A stretch of DNA of 20,769 nucleotides from RGIG4608 sp045635885 (GTDB taxonomy: Bacteria > Bacillota > Clostridia > Oscillospirales > CAG-272): contig JAZTWO010000019.1 of the NCBI GenBank assembly GCA_045635885.1, positions 1 through 20,769 on the forward strand, read 5' to 3'. Every line of letters begins with the position of its first letter. The first letter of the stretch is position 1. A program made the position numbers and the translations under genes. Below the pieces are notes generated by a model. The model searched no databases and was not told the origin of the DNA. It was given only the letters and a program-made list of their open reading frames with translations. Below, one piece after another: positions 14,524 through 20,769 of this stretch.

Positions 14524-15276
14524 ATGGATAAGATAATTTTCATTGAAAAATTAAATAAGGCGCTTAAAGAAAACACAAGCATTGTGTTGACGAGCGAGCA
14601 GCAGGAACAAATGTTCAATTTAGTGGAACGCCTTGTCGAAGTCAACCAAGTTATGAATTTAACCGCAATAACCGACGAAGATGGCATAATTTTGCGTCAT
14701 TTGGTGGATTCTTTACTCATTTCCGAGCATTTTGAACCAAATTCCACGTTAATAGACGTTGGGTGTGGCGCAGGTTTTCCCTCGCTCCCCCTTGCAATAG
14801 TTCGCCCTGATTTGAAAATCACCGCACTCGATAGCACCGAAAAGCGAATCAGATATGTATCTGAAACCGCAGAGATACTCGGATTAACAAACGTAAGCGC
14901 AATTGCCGCAAGAGCAGAAGAATTTGCAAATCTGCCACAAAATCGTGAAAATTTCGACTATGCAACCGCAAGAGCAGTTGCTTCCCTTCCGATTCTTTGT
15001 GAATTGACAATTCCTTTTGTAAAAGTTGGCGGAAAACTCGTCGCAATGAAAGCGAAAGGCGCAAATGATGAGTTTGAAATGTCAAGAAGCGCAATAAGAC
15101 AACTTGCAGGCGCAAATTCACTCGAAAACACCGCTCTTGTTGAGAAAACACTCTGTGGTGAAATAAACGGTGAACAAATCGCAGAAAATCGCACGGTAGT
15201 TGTTATGAATAAGCTTTCGTCAACCTCAAAACGTTTTCCAAGAAAGTTCGCGCAAATAAAGAAAACACCATTGTAA
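14524..15276 (+). CDS. rsmG: 16S rRNA m7G527 methyltransferase RsmG (GidB)
   Basis: A 250-residue Rossmann-fold enzyme that methylates N7 of G527 in 16S rRNA with SAM. The sequence shows the family pattern: NQVMNLTAITDEDGIILRHLVDSL, then motif I LIDVGCGAGFPSLPLAI (about 76-92), then LDSTEKRIRYV, ARAEEFA and TARAVASLPILCEL, with KVGGKLVAMK near the end. Length is slightly above average (~240). The ATG at 14524 follows GGAG with good spacing; a GTG two codons earlier is less suited. rsmG commonly precedes parA-parB near the origin in Firmicutes, as here, but the usual mnmE and mnmG upstream are replaced by a kinase-like gene and an SGNH hydrolase. A terminator follows. Confidence 0.97.
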   Translation: MDKIIFIEKLNKALKENTSIVLTSEQQEQMFNLVERLVEVNQVMNLTAITDEDGIILRHLVDSLLISEHFEPNSTLIDVGCGAGFPSLPLAIVRPDLKITALDSTEKRIRYVSETAEILGLTNVSAIAARAEEFANLPQNRENFDYATARAVASLPILCELTIPFVKVGGKLVAMKAKGANDEFEMSRSAIRQLAGANSLENTALVEKTLCGEINGEQIAENRTVVVMNKLSSTSKRFPRKFAQIKKTPL

Positions 15277-15290
15277 TACAAACAAAACCA

Positions 15291-15317
15291 AGCACTCACA
15301 ATTGTGGGTGCTTTTTT
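15291..15317 (+). terminator. Intrinsic terminator of rsmG
   Basis: The arms AGCACTCAC and GTGGGTGCT form a 9-bp stem with one T-G pair around AATT, followed by six T. It separates the kinase-SGNH-rsmG operon from parA and lies 5 bp before the first parS site. Confidence 0.9.
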
Positions 15318-15321
15318 GTAT

Positions 15322-15454
15322 TGTTTCACGTGAAACAATTACACAGAACACACAAATGTTTCACGTGAAACATTTTATTTTATCTTTTTTGTTTCACGTG
15401 AAACATTTTGCCACAAAATACAACATTTTTCTTTGTTTTGTTTCACGTGAAACA
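15322..15454. promoter_or_regulatory. Cluster of four perfect parS sites
   Basis: The 16-bp palindrome TGTTTCACGTGAAACA occurs four times without any mismatch, at 15322-15337, 15357-15372, 15390-15405 and 15439-15454. This is the Firmicutes parS consensus bound by Spo0J/ParB. Start-to-start spacings are 35, 33 and 49 bp. The sites lie between rsmG and the parA promoter, so ParB loading here may also affect parA transcription; that is an inference. Confidence 0.97.
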
Positions 15455-15504
15455 ATTTTTTCATTATTTTCCTTAAAATTTCATTAAAATAATTGTCTAA
15501 ACTA

Positions 15505-15533
15505 TTGATTTTATTGGACTCTTGTGCTATAAT
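15505..15533 (+). promoter_or_regulatory. Promoter for parA-parB
   Basis: TTGATT (15505-15510) and TATAAT (15528-15533) are spaced 17 bp, 51 bp downstream of the last parS site and 88 bp before the parA start. Confidence 0.75.
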
Positions 15534-15620
15534 GTTAATTGTAAATTTGTAGCCCAAAGTTTGCTTGTTTGGGCTTGAAATTCATCAAAAATCATCAATT
15601 ATATATAATGGAGGAACAAA

Positions 15621-16382
15621 ATGGCAAAAATTATTGCTTTCGCTAACCAAAAGGGTGGTGTTGGTAAAACAACTTCCGCCGTTAACGTAGCGGCTTCTCT
15701 CGGACTTCTTGGAAAGAAAACCCTTCTTGTTGACCTCGACCCCCAGGGCAACGCAACAAGTGGCGTTGGAATTCCCAAAAGATCCCTTAAAGGCACAGTT
15801 AAGGAGGTTTTGACGGGTGAAACAGACATTAAAAATGTGATTTTACCCACAGCTTATCAAAATCTTTCAATCATCCCTACAAACGTATCACTTTCGGGTG
15901 CAGAATTCGACCTTTACAATGATGAAGGCAGCGAATACAACCTTAAAGATGCATTCAAGAGCATCTCTTCAGACTACGATTATATCATTATCGACTGCCC
16001 TCCCTCACTTGGTATGCTCACAATCAACGCATTTGTAGCGAGTGACGGTATTTTGGTGCCCATGCAGGCAGAATTTTATGCAGTTGAGGGTCTTTCTCAG
16101 CTTATCACAACCACAAAACGCATCAAAAAGCTTTACAATGAGGACTTGCAGATTGTTGGTATTCTTATCACAATGTACAACAAACGTCTTTTACTTTCAA
16201 TGCAGGTTATGGATGAGCTTCAGAAATACTATCCCGACAAGCTTTTCAGCACAACAATTTCAAGAAACGTTAAGCTCTCTGAAGCGCCCGGTTTTGGAAA
16301 ACCTGTTTATTATCACGACAAGCACTCCAAGGGTGCAAACGAGTATTATGACGTTGCAAAAGAGCTTATTTCAAGAATGTAA
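15621..16382 (+). CDS. parA: Chromosome segregation ATPase ParA/Soj
   Basis: A 253-residue ParA-family ATPase of the short chromosomal (Soj) type, which binds DNA as an ATP dimer and drives ParB-parS separation. In Bacillus it also controls DnaA. The deviant Walker A KGGVGKTT covers residues 11-18 with the signature Lys at 11. Walker A' is LLVDLDPQGNATSG (35-48) and Walker B is YIIIDCPPSLG. The C-terminal part has the usual SRNVKLSEAPGFGKPV. There is no N-terminal HTH, as in other chromosomal ParAs. The ATG at 15621 has GGAGG upstream. parB starts 70 bp downstream on the same strand. Identification is secure. Confidence 0.97.
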   Translation: MAKIIAFANQKGGVGKTTSAVNVAASLGLLGKKTLLVDLDPQGNATSGVGIPKRSLKGTVKEVLTGETDIKNVILPTAYQNLSIIPTNVSLSGAEFDLYNDEGSEYNLKDAFKSISSDYDYIIIDCPPSLGMLTINAFVASDGILVPMQAEFYAVEGLSQLITTTKRIKKLYNEDLQIVGILITMYNKRLLLSMQVMDELQKYYPDKLFSTTISRNVKLSEAPGFGKPVYYHDKHSKGANEYYDVAKELISRM

Positions 16383-16452
16383 GCTCAAAAAGGCGTAATT
16401 TAAGCACAAAATCAATATAAATCAGCCAAAATTGGCACGAAAGGAATTAAAA

Positions 16453-17352
16453 ATGGCAAAAGCAAGAGGACTTGGAAAAAGCATTTTCGATACTTTTGAT
16501 GACAATCTTATCGAAAGCAAGAAAGGCGCAGGCGAGATGCTCAAAATCTCTGCCGTAGAGCCAAGACACGATCAGCCAAGAAAAACATTTGACCGTGAGT
16601 CACTTGAAGCATTGGCAGAAAGTGTTCAAAAATACGGGGTTTTGCAGCCCATTATCGTAAGACCCAACCAGATTATTGAAGATACATACGAAATTATTGC
16701 AGGTGAACGTCGTTGGAGAGCTGCAAAGCTCGCAGGACTTGACGAAATCCCCGCAGTTATTCTCGATGGTGATGATTTAAAGATTGCCCAGGTGGCAATA
16801 ATTGAAAATATCCAACGTGAAGACCTCAACGCAGTTGAAGAAGCCCTTGCATATCAAGGACTTATGGATAGATTCGGTCTTACTCAGGATCAGGTGTCAA
16901 AGCAGGTTGGCAAGAGCCGTTCTGCAATTGCAAACCTTCTTCGTTTGCTCGATCTTCCCGAGGACGTACTCGTTATGCTCAAAAATGACGATATTTCCGC
17001 AGGTCACGCTCGTGCGCTTCTTGCGCTTGAAAATGAAGAGGATATGATTGCTTTGGCAAACAAAATTGTTGAAAAGCAGCTCAGCGTTCGTGAGGTTGAA
17101 AACGCAGTTAAGCGCATCAACACCGTTCCCGAGCTTGTTGAAATTGAAGATGCGGACGCAGTTAACACAAGTGTTATGACAAGAATTCATCTTCGTGAGC
17201 TTGAAAAGAGAAGCCGTGAAACTCTTGGCAGAAAGGTAAAAATTACCAACACTTCTAAAAAGAGAGTAGTTGAAATCGCCTTCGACTCTGACGAGGACCT
17301 TGAAACATTGCTTTCTCGCGTTTGCGGAGCAGATATTTTTGATAACATATAA
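16453..17352 (+). CDS. parB: Chromosome partitioning protein ParB/Spo0J
   Basis: A 299-residue CTP-dependent DNA clamp that loads at parS and spreads along DNA. The N-terminal RGLGKSIFDTF box interacts with ParA. The CTPase domain shows GERRWRA (84-90) and ENIQR (118-122). The HTH TQDQVSKQVGKSRSAIANLLRLL follows at about 145-166, and the C-terminal dimerisation region ends at 299. It is the obvious partner of the four parS sites upstream of parA. The start is the ATG at 16453 after AAAGGA; a TTG at 16432 is rejected. A 59-residue protein gene follows after 45 bp. Confidence 0.97.
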   Translation: MAKARGLGKSIFDTFDDNLIESKKGAGEMLKISAVEPRHDQPRKTFDRESLEALAESVQKYGVLQPIIVRPNQIIEDTYEIIAGERRWRAAKLAGLDEIPAVILDGDDLKIAQVAIIENIQREDLNAVEEALAYQGLMDRFGLTQDQVSKQVGKSRSAIANLLRLLDLPEDVLVMLKNDDISAGHARALLALENEEDMIALANKIVEKQLSVREVENAVKRINTVPELVEIEDADAVNTSVMTRIHLRELEKRSRETLGRKVKITNTSKKRVVEIAFDSDEDLETLLSRVCGADIFDNI

Positions 17353-17397
17353 GAAAAAGAACAAATGTTCGTTGCGTTTGGATTATAGGAGGTAATT

Positions 17398-17577
17398 ATG
17401 GATATTAAGGGTAGAAATATGGGCACGTTTGATAACATGCATCATCAGGCGGCTTCTGAGGCTTGGCTCGCAAGAGACAAGAAGAATGACGTTGAATCCG
17501 AATTAACTACAAATCAATTTAATCGTATTTTTCACGCAGTTGTAACAAAAATCAAAAAACTTTTTAAGAAAAGATAA
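17398..17577 (+). CDS. Small basic-tailed hypothetical protein (59 residues)
   Basis: A 59-residue protein that I do not recognise. The start ATG (17398-17400) follows a perfect AGGAGGT (17388-17394) with good spacing, which is the best Shine-Dalgarno in this operon and the main evidence for a real gene. The N-terminal half is polar (MDIKGRNMGTFDNMHHQAAS). The C-terminal third (NRIFHAVVTKIKKLFKKR) would form an amphipathic, strongly basic helix of the kind that lies on membranes or nucleic acid. No Cys, no signal peptide. It sits 45 bp after parB and 13 bp before serS, all on one strand, so it is probably co-expressed with either. Any link to segregation is only positional. Confidence 0.7.
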   Translation: MDIKGRNMGTFDNMHHQAASEAWLARDKKNDVESELTTNQFNRIFHAVVTKIKKLFKKR

Positions 17578-17590
17578 GGAGAAATTAAAA

Positions 17591-18871
17591 ATGCTTGACA
17601 TTAAATATATCAAAGAGTGTCCCGATGAAGTTATCGCCCGTCTTGCAACAAAGGGTAAGGACGCAAAAGAAGAAATTGAACAAATTTTGAACCTTGACGC
17701 AAAGAGAAGAGCGCTTATTTCCGAAACAGAATCTCTCAAGGCAGAGCAGAACAGAGTTAACAAGCTCATTCCTCAGTACAAAAAAGAGGGTAAGGACGTT
17801 AACGCAATTTTTGCAGAAATGAAGCAGCTTGGCGCACGTTCAAAGGAAATCGACGCAGAGCTTAAGGAGGTTGACGTTCAGCTTCAGGGTGTGCTTCTCG
17901 GTCTTCCCAACCTTCCTGACCGTGACCTCAAGCCCGGCGGAAAAGAGAACAACGAACCCATTCGTTACTTTGGTGAGCCCCACAAGTTCGATTTCGAGCC
18001 CCAAAATCACGTTGATCTTTGCACTGATCTTGGTCTTATCGACTACGAAAGAGGCACAAAGCTCTCCGGAAGCGGCTTCTGGATTTATCGTGGAATGGGC
18101 GCACGTCTTGAATGGGCGCTTCTCAACTACTTCATCGACACACACTGGGCAGACGGTTATGAACTCATTTTGCCCCCTCATATGCTCGAATACGAATGCG
18201 GTGTAACTGCAGGCCAGTTCCCCAAGTTTGCAGACGAGGTATTCAAGATTGAAAATCCCGTTGACAACCGTTCAAGATACATGCTTCCCACAGCCGAAGC
18301 GGCTCTTGCATCTCTTTACAGAAACGAAATTTTGACAGAAGCAGACCTTCCCAAGAAGCTCTTTAGTTACACACCTTGTTTCAGACGTGAAGCGGGCTCA
18401 TACCGTTCTGACGAAAGAGGTATGGTAAGAGGACACCAGTTCAACAAGGTTGAAATGTTCCAGTTCACACTCCCCGAAAAGAGTGATGAAGCTTTTGATG
18501 AACTTGTAGGAAAGGCAGAAGCACTCGTTGCAGGCCTTGGCTTCCACTTCAGAACAGTTAAGCTTGCGGCAGAGGACTGCTCCGCTTCCATGGCGAGAAC
18601 ATACGACATTGAAATCAACATTCCTTCAATGAACGGATACAAGGAAGTTTCTTCCGTTTCCAACGCTCGTGACTACCAGGCACGTCGTGGTATGATGAGA
18701 GTTAGAAGAGCCGACGGTAGAGTTGAATTTATGCATACTCTTAACGGTTCAGGTCTTGCTACAAGCCGTGTACTTCCTGCACTCGTTGAACAGAATCAGC
18801 TTGCAGACGGTAGCGTTGTAGTTCCCGAAGTTCTCCGCAAGTACGTTGGTACTGATATTATCAAAAAATAA
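17591..18871 (+). CDS. serS: Seryl-tRNA synthetase
   Basis: A 426-residue class II aminoacyl-tRNA synthetase that charges tRNA-Ser. The N-terminal ~110 residues form the long antiparallel coiled coil that grips the variable arm of tRNA-Ser. The catalytic core has TAEAALASLYRNEIL, motif 2 in FRREAGSYRSDERGMVRGHQF, and motif 3 in NGSGLATSRVLPALVEQNQ. Length is typical. The ATG at 17591 has AAGGAG upstream, 13 bp after the small 59-residue gene. There is no room for a T-box leader directly upstream, so regulation would come from the parAB region. A GC-rich hairpin without a T tract lies 15 bp after the stop. Confidence 0.97.
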   Translation: MLDIKYIKECPDEVIARLATKGKDAKEEIEQILNLDAKRRALISETESLKAEQNRVNKLIPQYKKEGKDVNAIFAEMKQLGARSKEIDAELKEVDVQLQGVLLGLPNLPDRDLKPGGKENNEPIRYFGEPHKFDFEPQNHVDLCTDLGLIDYERGTKLSGSGFWIYRGMGARLEWALLNYFIDTHWADGYELILPPHMLEYECGVTAGQFPKFADEVFKIENPVDNRSRYMLPTAEAALASLYRNEILTEADLPKKLFSYTPCFRREAGSYRSDERGMVRGHQFNKVEMFQFTLPEKSDEAFDELVGKAEALVAGLGFHFRTVKLAAEDCSASMARTYDIEINIPSMNGYKEVSSVSNARDYQARRGMMRVRRADGRVEFMHTLNGSGLATSRVLPALVEQNQLADGSVVVPEVLRKYVGTDIIKK

Positions 18872-18886
18872 GCACAACATAGATTT

Positions 18887-18907
18887 GTGGGGGAGCAAAT
18901 CCCCCAC
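18887..18907 (+). other. Strong hairpin after serS without a T tract
   Basis: The arms GTGGGGGA (18887-18894) and TCCCCCAC (18900-18907) pair perfectly around GCAAA. The next bases (AGTCAAC) contain no T run, so this is not a classical intrinsic terminator. It may protect the 3' end or act as a factor-dependent stop. Confidence 0.6.
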
Positions 18908-18966
18908 AGTCAACTCCCACACTCGTGTTATTTCATTCCCCAAACTAAACAAAAAGGAGATTTACT

Positions 18967-19434
18967 ATGAAAAAAATATTAGCACTTTCTCTTATAGTTA
19001 TCATTTGTCTTACAACACTTTCATCCTGTGGATTTATTGATAAGATTAAGGATATGTATAACGATTTCTACGAGCACGGAACAGAATCATTGACCTTAGT
19101 TCAGGAATTCACCACCGAATTTTTGACAAAGGATTATGATAATGCAATAACAAAAATTCATCCAAGTTCAACAATAACCAAAGAAAATCTTGAAAAGATG
19201 CGTTCCGACCTCATCAAAAACCTCAATTTAGATGAAATCGACTCATCAACTACCATTTCGTTTACAAAATTGGATTTTGACATTTCTCCAATAGGCAACG
19301 AAAATGGCGACATAATTCAAACTCAATATACCGTTATTTTGACACTTGAACTTGCAGGAATCTCTGTATCAATCTCTTCAATCGTGCTTCAAGACGACCT
19401 TGGCTTTGGAATATACACATACATGATCAGATAA
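18967..19434 (+). CDS. Small lipoprotein of unknown function
   Basis: A 155-residue lipoprotein I cannot place in a named family. The signal sequence (MKKILALSLIVIICLTTLS) ends in a lipobox LSSC with Cys21 as the lipidated residue. The mature part is ~135 residues with many acidic and hydroxylated residues and alternating helix (LVQEFTTEFLTKDYDNAITKI) and strand (TQYTVILTLELAGISVSISSIV) patterns. It resembles the DUF-type 'DUF4878-like/NTF2-like' small lipoproteins that begin with a helix over a curved sheet, but this is a fold guess. The ATG at 18967 has GGAG at good spacing. tmk follows after 28 bp. No clear promoter is visible in the 59 bp after the serS hairpin. Confidence 0.78.
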   Translation: MKKILALSLIVIICLTTLSSCGFIDKIKDMYNDFYEHGTESLTLVQEFTTEFLTKDYDNAITKIHPSSTITKENLEKMRSDLIKNLNLDEIDSSTTISFTKLDFDISPIGNENGDIIQTQYTVILTLELAGISVSISSIVLQDDLGFGIYTYMIR

Positions 19435-19462
19435 TTACAAAATAAATAATTTAGAGTATATA

Positions 19463-20095
19463 ATGAACAACAAAGGAAAATTTATCGTATTCGAGGGCAT
19501 TGACGGAAGTGGCAAGACCACCCAAATCAACAAGCTCTGCGAATATTTAGAAAAGAAGGGAAGAAAGGTTTACGTTACAAGCGAGCCGACAATTTCCCTC
19601 ACAGGCGGTATGCTTCGTGATGCACTTTCGGGTGTCAGCAAGAGAACGTCCTGCGAGATGGCGGCAATGTTTGTGCTTGACCGAATCTTCCACAACGTTA
19701 ATACAAAATGGGGCATCAACAAGATGCTTGATGAAGATTATGTGGTCCTTTGCGACAGATATTATTATTCGTCGCTTGCGTATCAGGGTAGTGAAACCGA
19801 TTTCGAGTGGGTTAAGAGTATGAATCTCAACTGTCCCGAAATTAGAACTCCCGATGCGTGCATATTTTTGGATCTCACTCCCGAAGAATCTCTTGAAAGA
19901 ATTTCCAACAGCAGAGCCACAACCGAAATTTACGAAACAAAAGAAAAGCTCACCGCTGTTCGAAACAAGTTTTTGAGTGTTTTCGACGAATTAAAGGACA
20001 GAGAAGGGGAGAATATCTATATTATCTCCGCTTTCGGTGACGTCGAAACCGTTGCAAACCGCATTTCAAATGCGATTGATGAAATTATTGGTTAG
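19463..20095 (+). CDS. tmk: Thymidylate kinase
   Basis: A 210-residue P-loop kinase that converts dTMP to dTDP with ATP. The P-loop is EGIDGSGKTT (11-20). The region SEPTISLTGGMLRDAL matches the dTMP-binding segment of the family. The FVLDRIFHN motif (70-78) corresponds to the usual FxADRxxH with Leu in place of Ala. DRYYYSSLAYQG (98-109) holds the catalytic and base-binding residues. The LID segment (about RISNSRATTEIYE) carries few arginines. Length is typical. The Shine-Dalgarno before the ATG at 19463 is weak, so translation may be coupled to the lipoprotein gene. The composite repeat starts about 6 bp after the stop codon. Confidence 0.92.
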   Translation: MNNKGKFIVFEGIDGSGKTTQINKLCEYLEKKGRKVYVTSEPTISLTGGMLRDALSGVSKRTSCEMAAMFVLDRIFHNVNTKWGINKMLDEDYVVLCDRYYYSSLAYQGSETDFEWVKSMNLNCPEIRTPDACIFLDLTPEESLERISNSRATTEIYETKEKLTAVRNKFLSVFDELKDREGENIYIISAFGDVETVANRISNAIDEIIG

Positions 20096-20100
20096 GAAGA

Positions 20101-20769
20101 GTTACAAAGTACCGATTTAAAGTTACAAAGTAAAGATTTCCGCTTTTGAAAAAGCATCGCGCGAACCCCCAAAGCTCATAAATGTCGCTTCGGGGAACCC
20201 CGCACGCAAAACTTTTTTATCGCTTTGGTTTGTGGTGGTTTGACGTAAATTTTCGACAAAACACGAGTGTTTTATCAGTTCACCCCACAAAATCCGCTTA
20301 CGAAAATGAATTTTCGACGTGGATTTTATGTGCCGAACTACGAAAACCCCTCTTTCAGAGTGATTTTCTAAAATTTACTCTGCTTAAGTGTAGCCGTGAA
20401 GTTTTATAGTTAGATAAAATTGCCATATTGTGTATATAATGTCGCTCACCGTAGGGGCTCACTCCGTGAGCCCGCATCCAAACACAAACTAACTTTATGC
20501 CTTCCCATTGAGGGGAAGGGGGACCGCCGAGGCGGTGGATGAGGAAGTCGGAGGCCAAGCGGTCTTAGGAAGACAATGTAAGAGCTCAACTCCTTGGCTC
20601 ACAGAACGACATGGCTACGATCCGACTTCCGTGAGCGACATTATACACACAATATGGTGATTTTATCTAACTATAAAACCTCACGGCTACGCACAAGCAG
20701 AGTAAATTTTAGAAAATCACTCTGAAAGAGGGGTTTTCGTAGTTCGGCACATAAAATCCACGTCGAAAA
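20101..20769. repeat. Composite repeats, copy E: reverse copy, insert and facing copy
   Basis: No gene is supported here. The reverse element starts 6 bp after tmk with two GTTACAAAGTA ends (near 20101 and 20121). Its hairpins are AAAACA-CGAG-TGTTTT (20258-20273), CGAAAA-TGAA-TTTTCG (20301-20316), 20344-20366, and a GTAGGGG hairpin (20450-20474). A copy of the module at 9750-9800 follows, inverted, then an 88-bp segment (20543-20630) with terminal inverted repeat GGAAGTCGGA/TCCGACTTCC. From 20631 a forward element runs into the window end. Positions 20311-20449 and 20631-20769 are inverted copies of each other over 139 bp with few differences. Confidence 0.8.
20543..20630. other. 88-bp segment with 10-bp terminal inverted repeat
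   Basis: GGAAGTCGGA (20543-20552) pairs perfectly with TCCGACTTCC (20621-20630). Inside, GCCAAG (20554-20559) pairs with CTTGGC (20593-20598), and GTCTT-AGG-AAGAC forms a small hairpin (20562-20574). The size and closing stem recall a class II tRNA, but the T-arm GTTCRA and a proper anticodon arm are missing. It occupies the place between two modules where other copies carry a GTAGGGG hairpin. Confidence 0.55.

Noticed and set aside
17353..17590. T-box leader for serS
   Set aside because: No specifier or antiterminator structure fits; the space is occupied by the 59-residue gene.
20182..20409. 75-residue open frame in the last repeat
   Set aside because: It is a translation of the reverse composite element, with the same peptide arising from copy D.
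20543..20630. Class II tRNA gene
   Set aside because: The 7-bp acceptor-like stem and 88-nt length fit, but base 8 is G, the T arm reads TACGATC instead of TTCRA, and no proper anticodon arm forms.

Overview
The window looks like a low-GC Firmicutes chromosome, most likely from an uncultured gut-type member of class Clostridia; the order cannot be fixed from sequence alone. The evidence is strong AGGAGG-type ribosome binding sites, near-consensus TTGACA/TATAAT promoters, a Gram-positive-type lipoprotein YidC, HPr kinase/phosphorylase, Soj/Spo0J-type ParA/ParB with the Firmicutes parS sequence, and a BspA-type leucine-rich-repeat protein. The gene set is that of an origin-proximal region, but it has been rearranged.

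Layout. 1-543 is a hairpin-rich intergenic repeat. 583-4373 (minus strand) is the classical rpmH-rnpA-yidD-yidC-jag block, but rpmH has its own terminator and is separated from rnpA by a ~590-bp repeat. dnaA is not next to rpmH. Instead a divergent BspA-like surface protein follows (4690-5943), then a repeat, a small CHAP/NlpC-like 'amidase' (6381-6977), and on the minus strand a small membrane protein, a SAM methyltransferase and hprK (7031-9143). 9171-10294 is more than 1 kb of stacked repeat modules. From 10295 everything is on the plus strand: gdhA-thiI, another hairpin-rich repeat, a tight operon of a protein-kinase-like protein, an SGNH hydrolase and rsmG, then four perfect parS sites in 133 bp, parA, parB, an uncatalogued 59-residue protein, serS, a small lipoprotein and tmk. 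20096-20769 is again repeat, including a 139-bp inverted repeat cut by the window end.

How the genes fit together. RpmH, RnpA, YidD, YidC and Jag serve ribosome assembly, tRNA maturation and membrane-protein insertion. RsmG and ThiI modify rRNA and tRNA, and SerS charges tRNA-Ser. ParA, ParB and the parS cluster form a complete chromosome segregation module. GdhA and HprK concern nitrogen and carbon metabolism and its regulation. The mnmE and mnmG genes that usually lie between jag and rsmG are absent here.

The most unusual content is non-coding. All six long gaps that carry repeats (those at 4374-4689 and 15277-15620 do not) contain copies or pieces of a composite, orientation-conserving repeat built from several short hairpins. 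Between copies the loops and flanks stay constant while the stems change on both arms with pairing preserved. This points to selection, or a copying mechanism, acting on secondary structure. It is the best candidate here for something undescribed.
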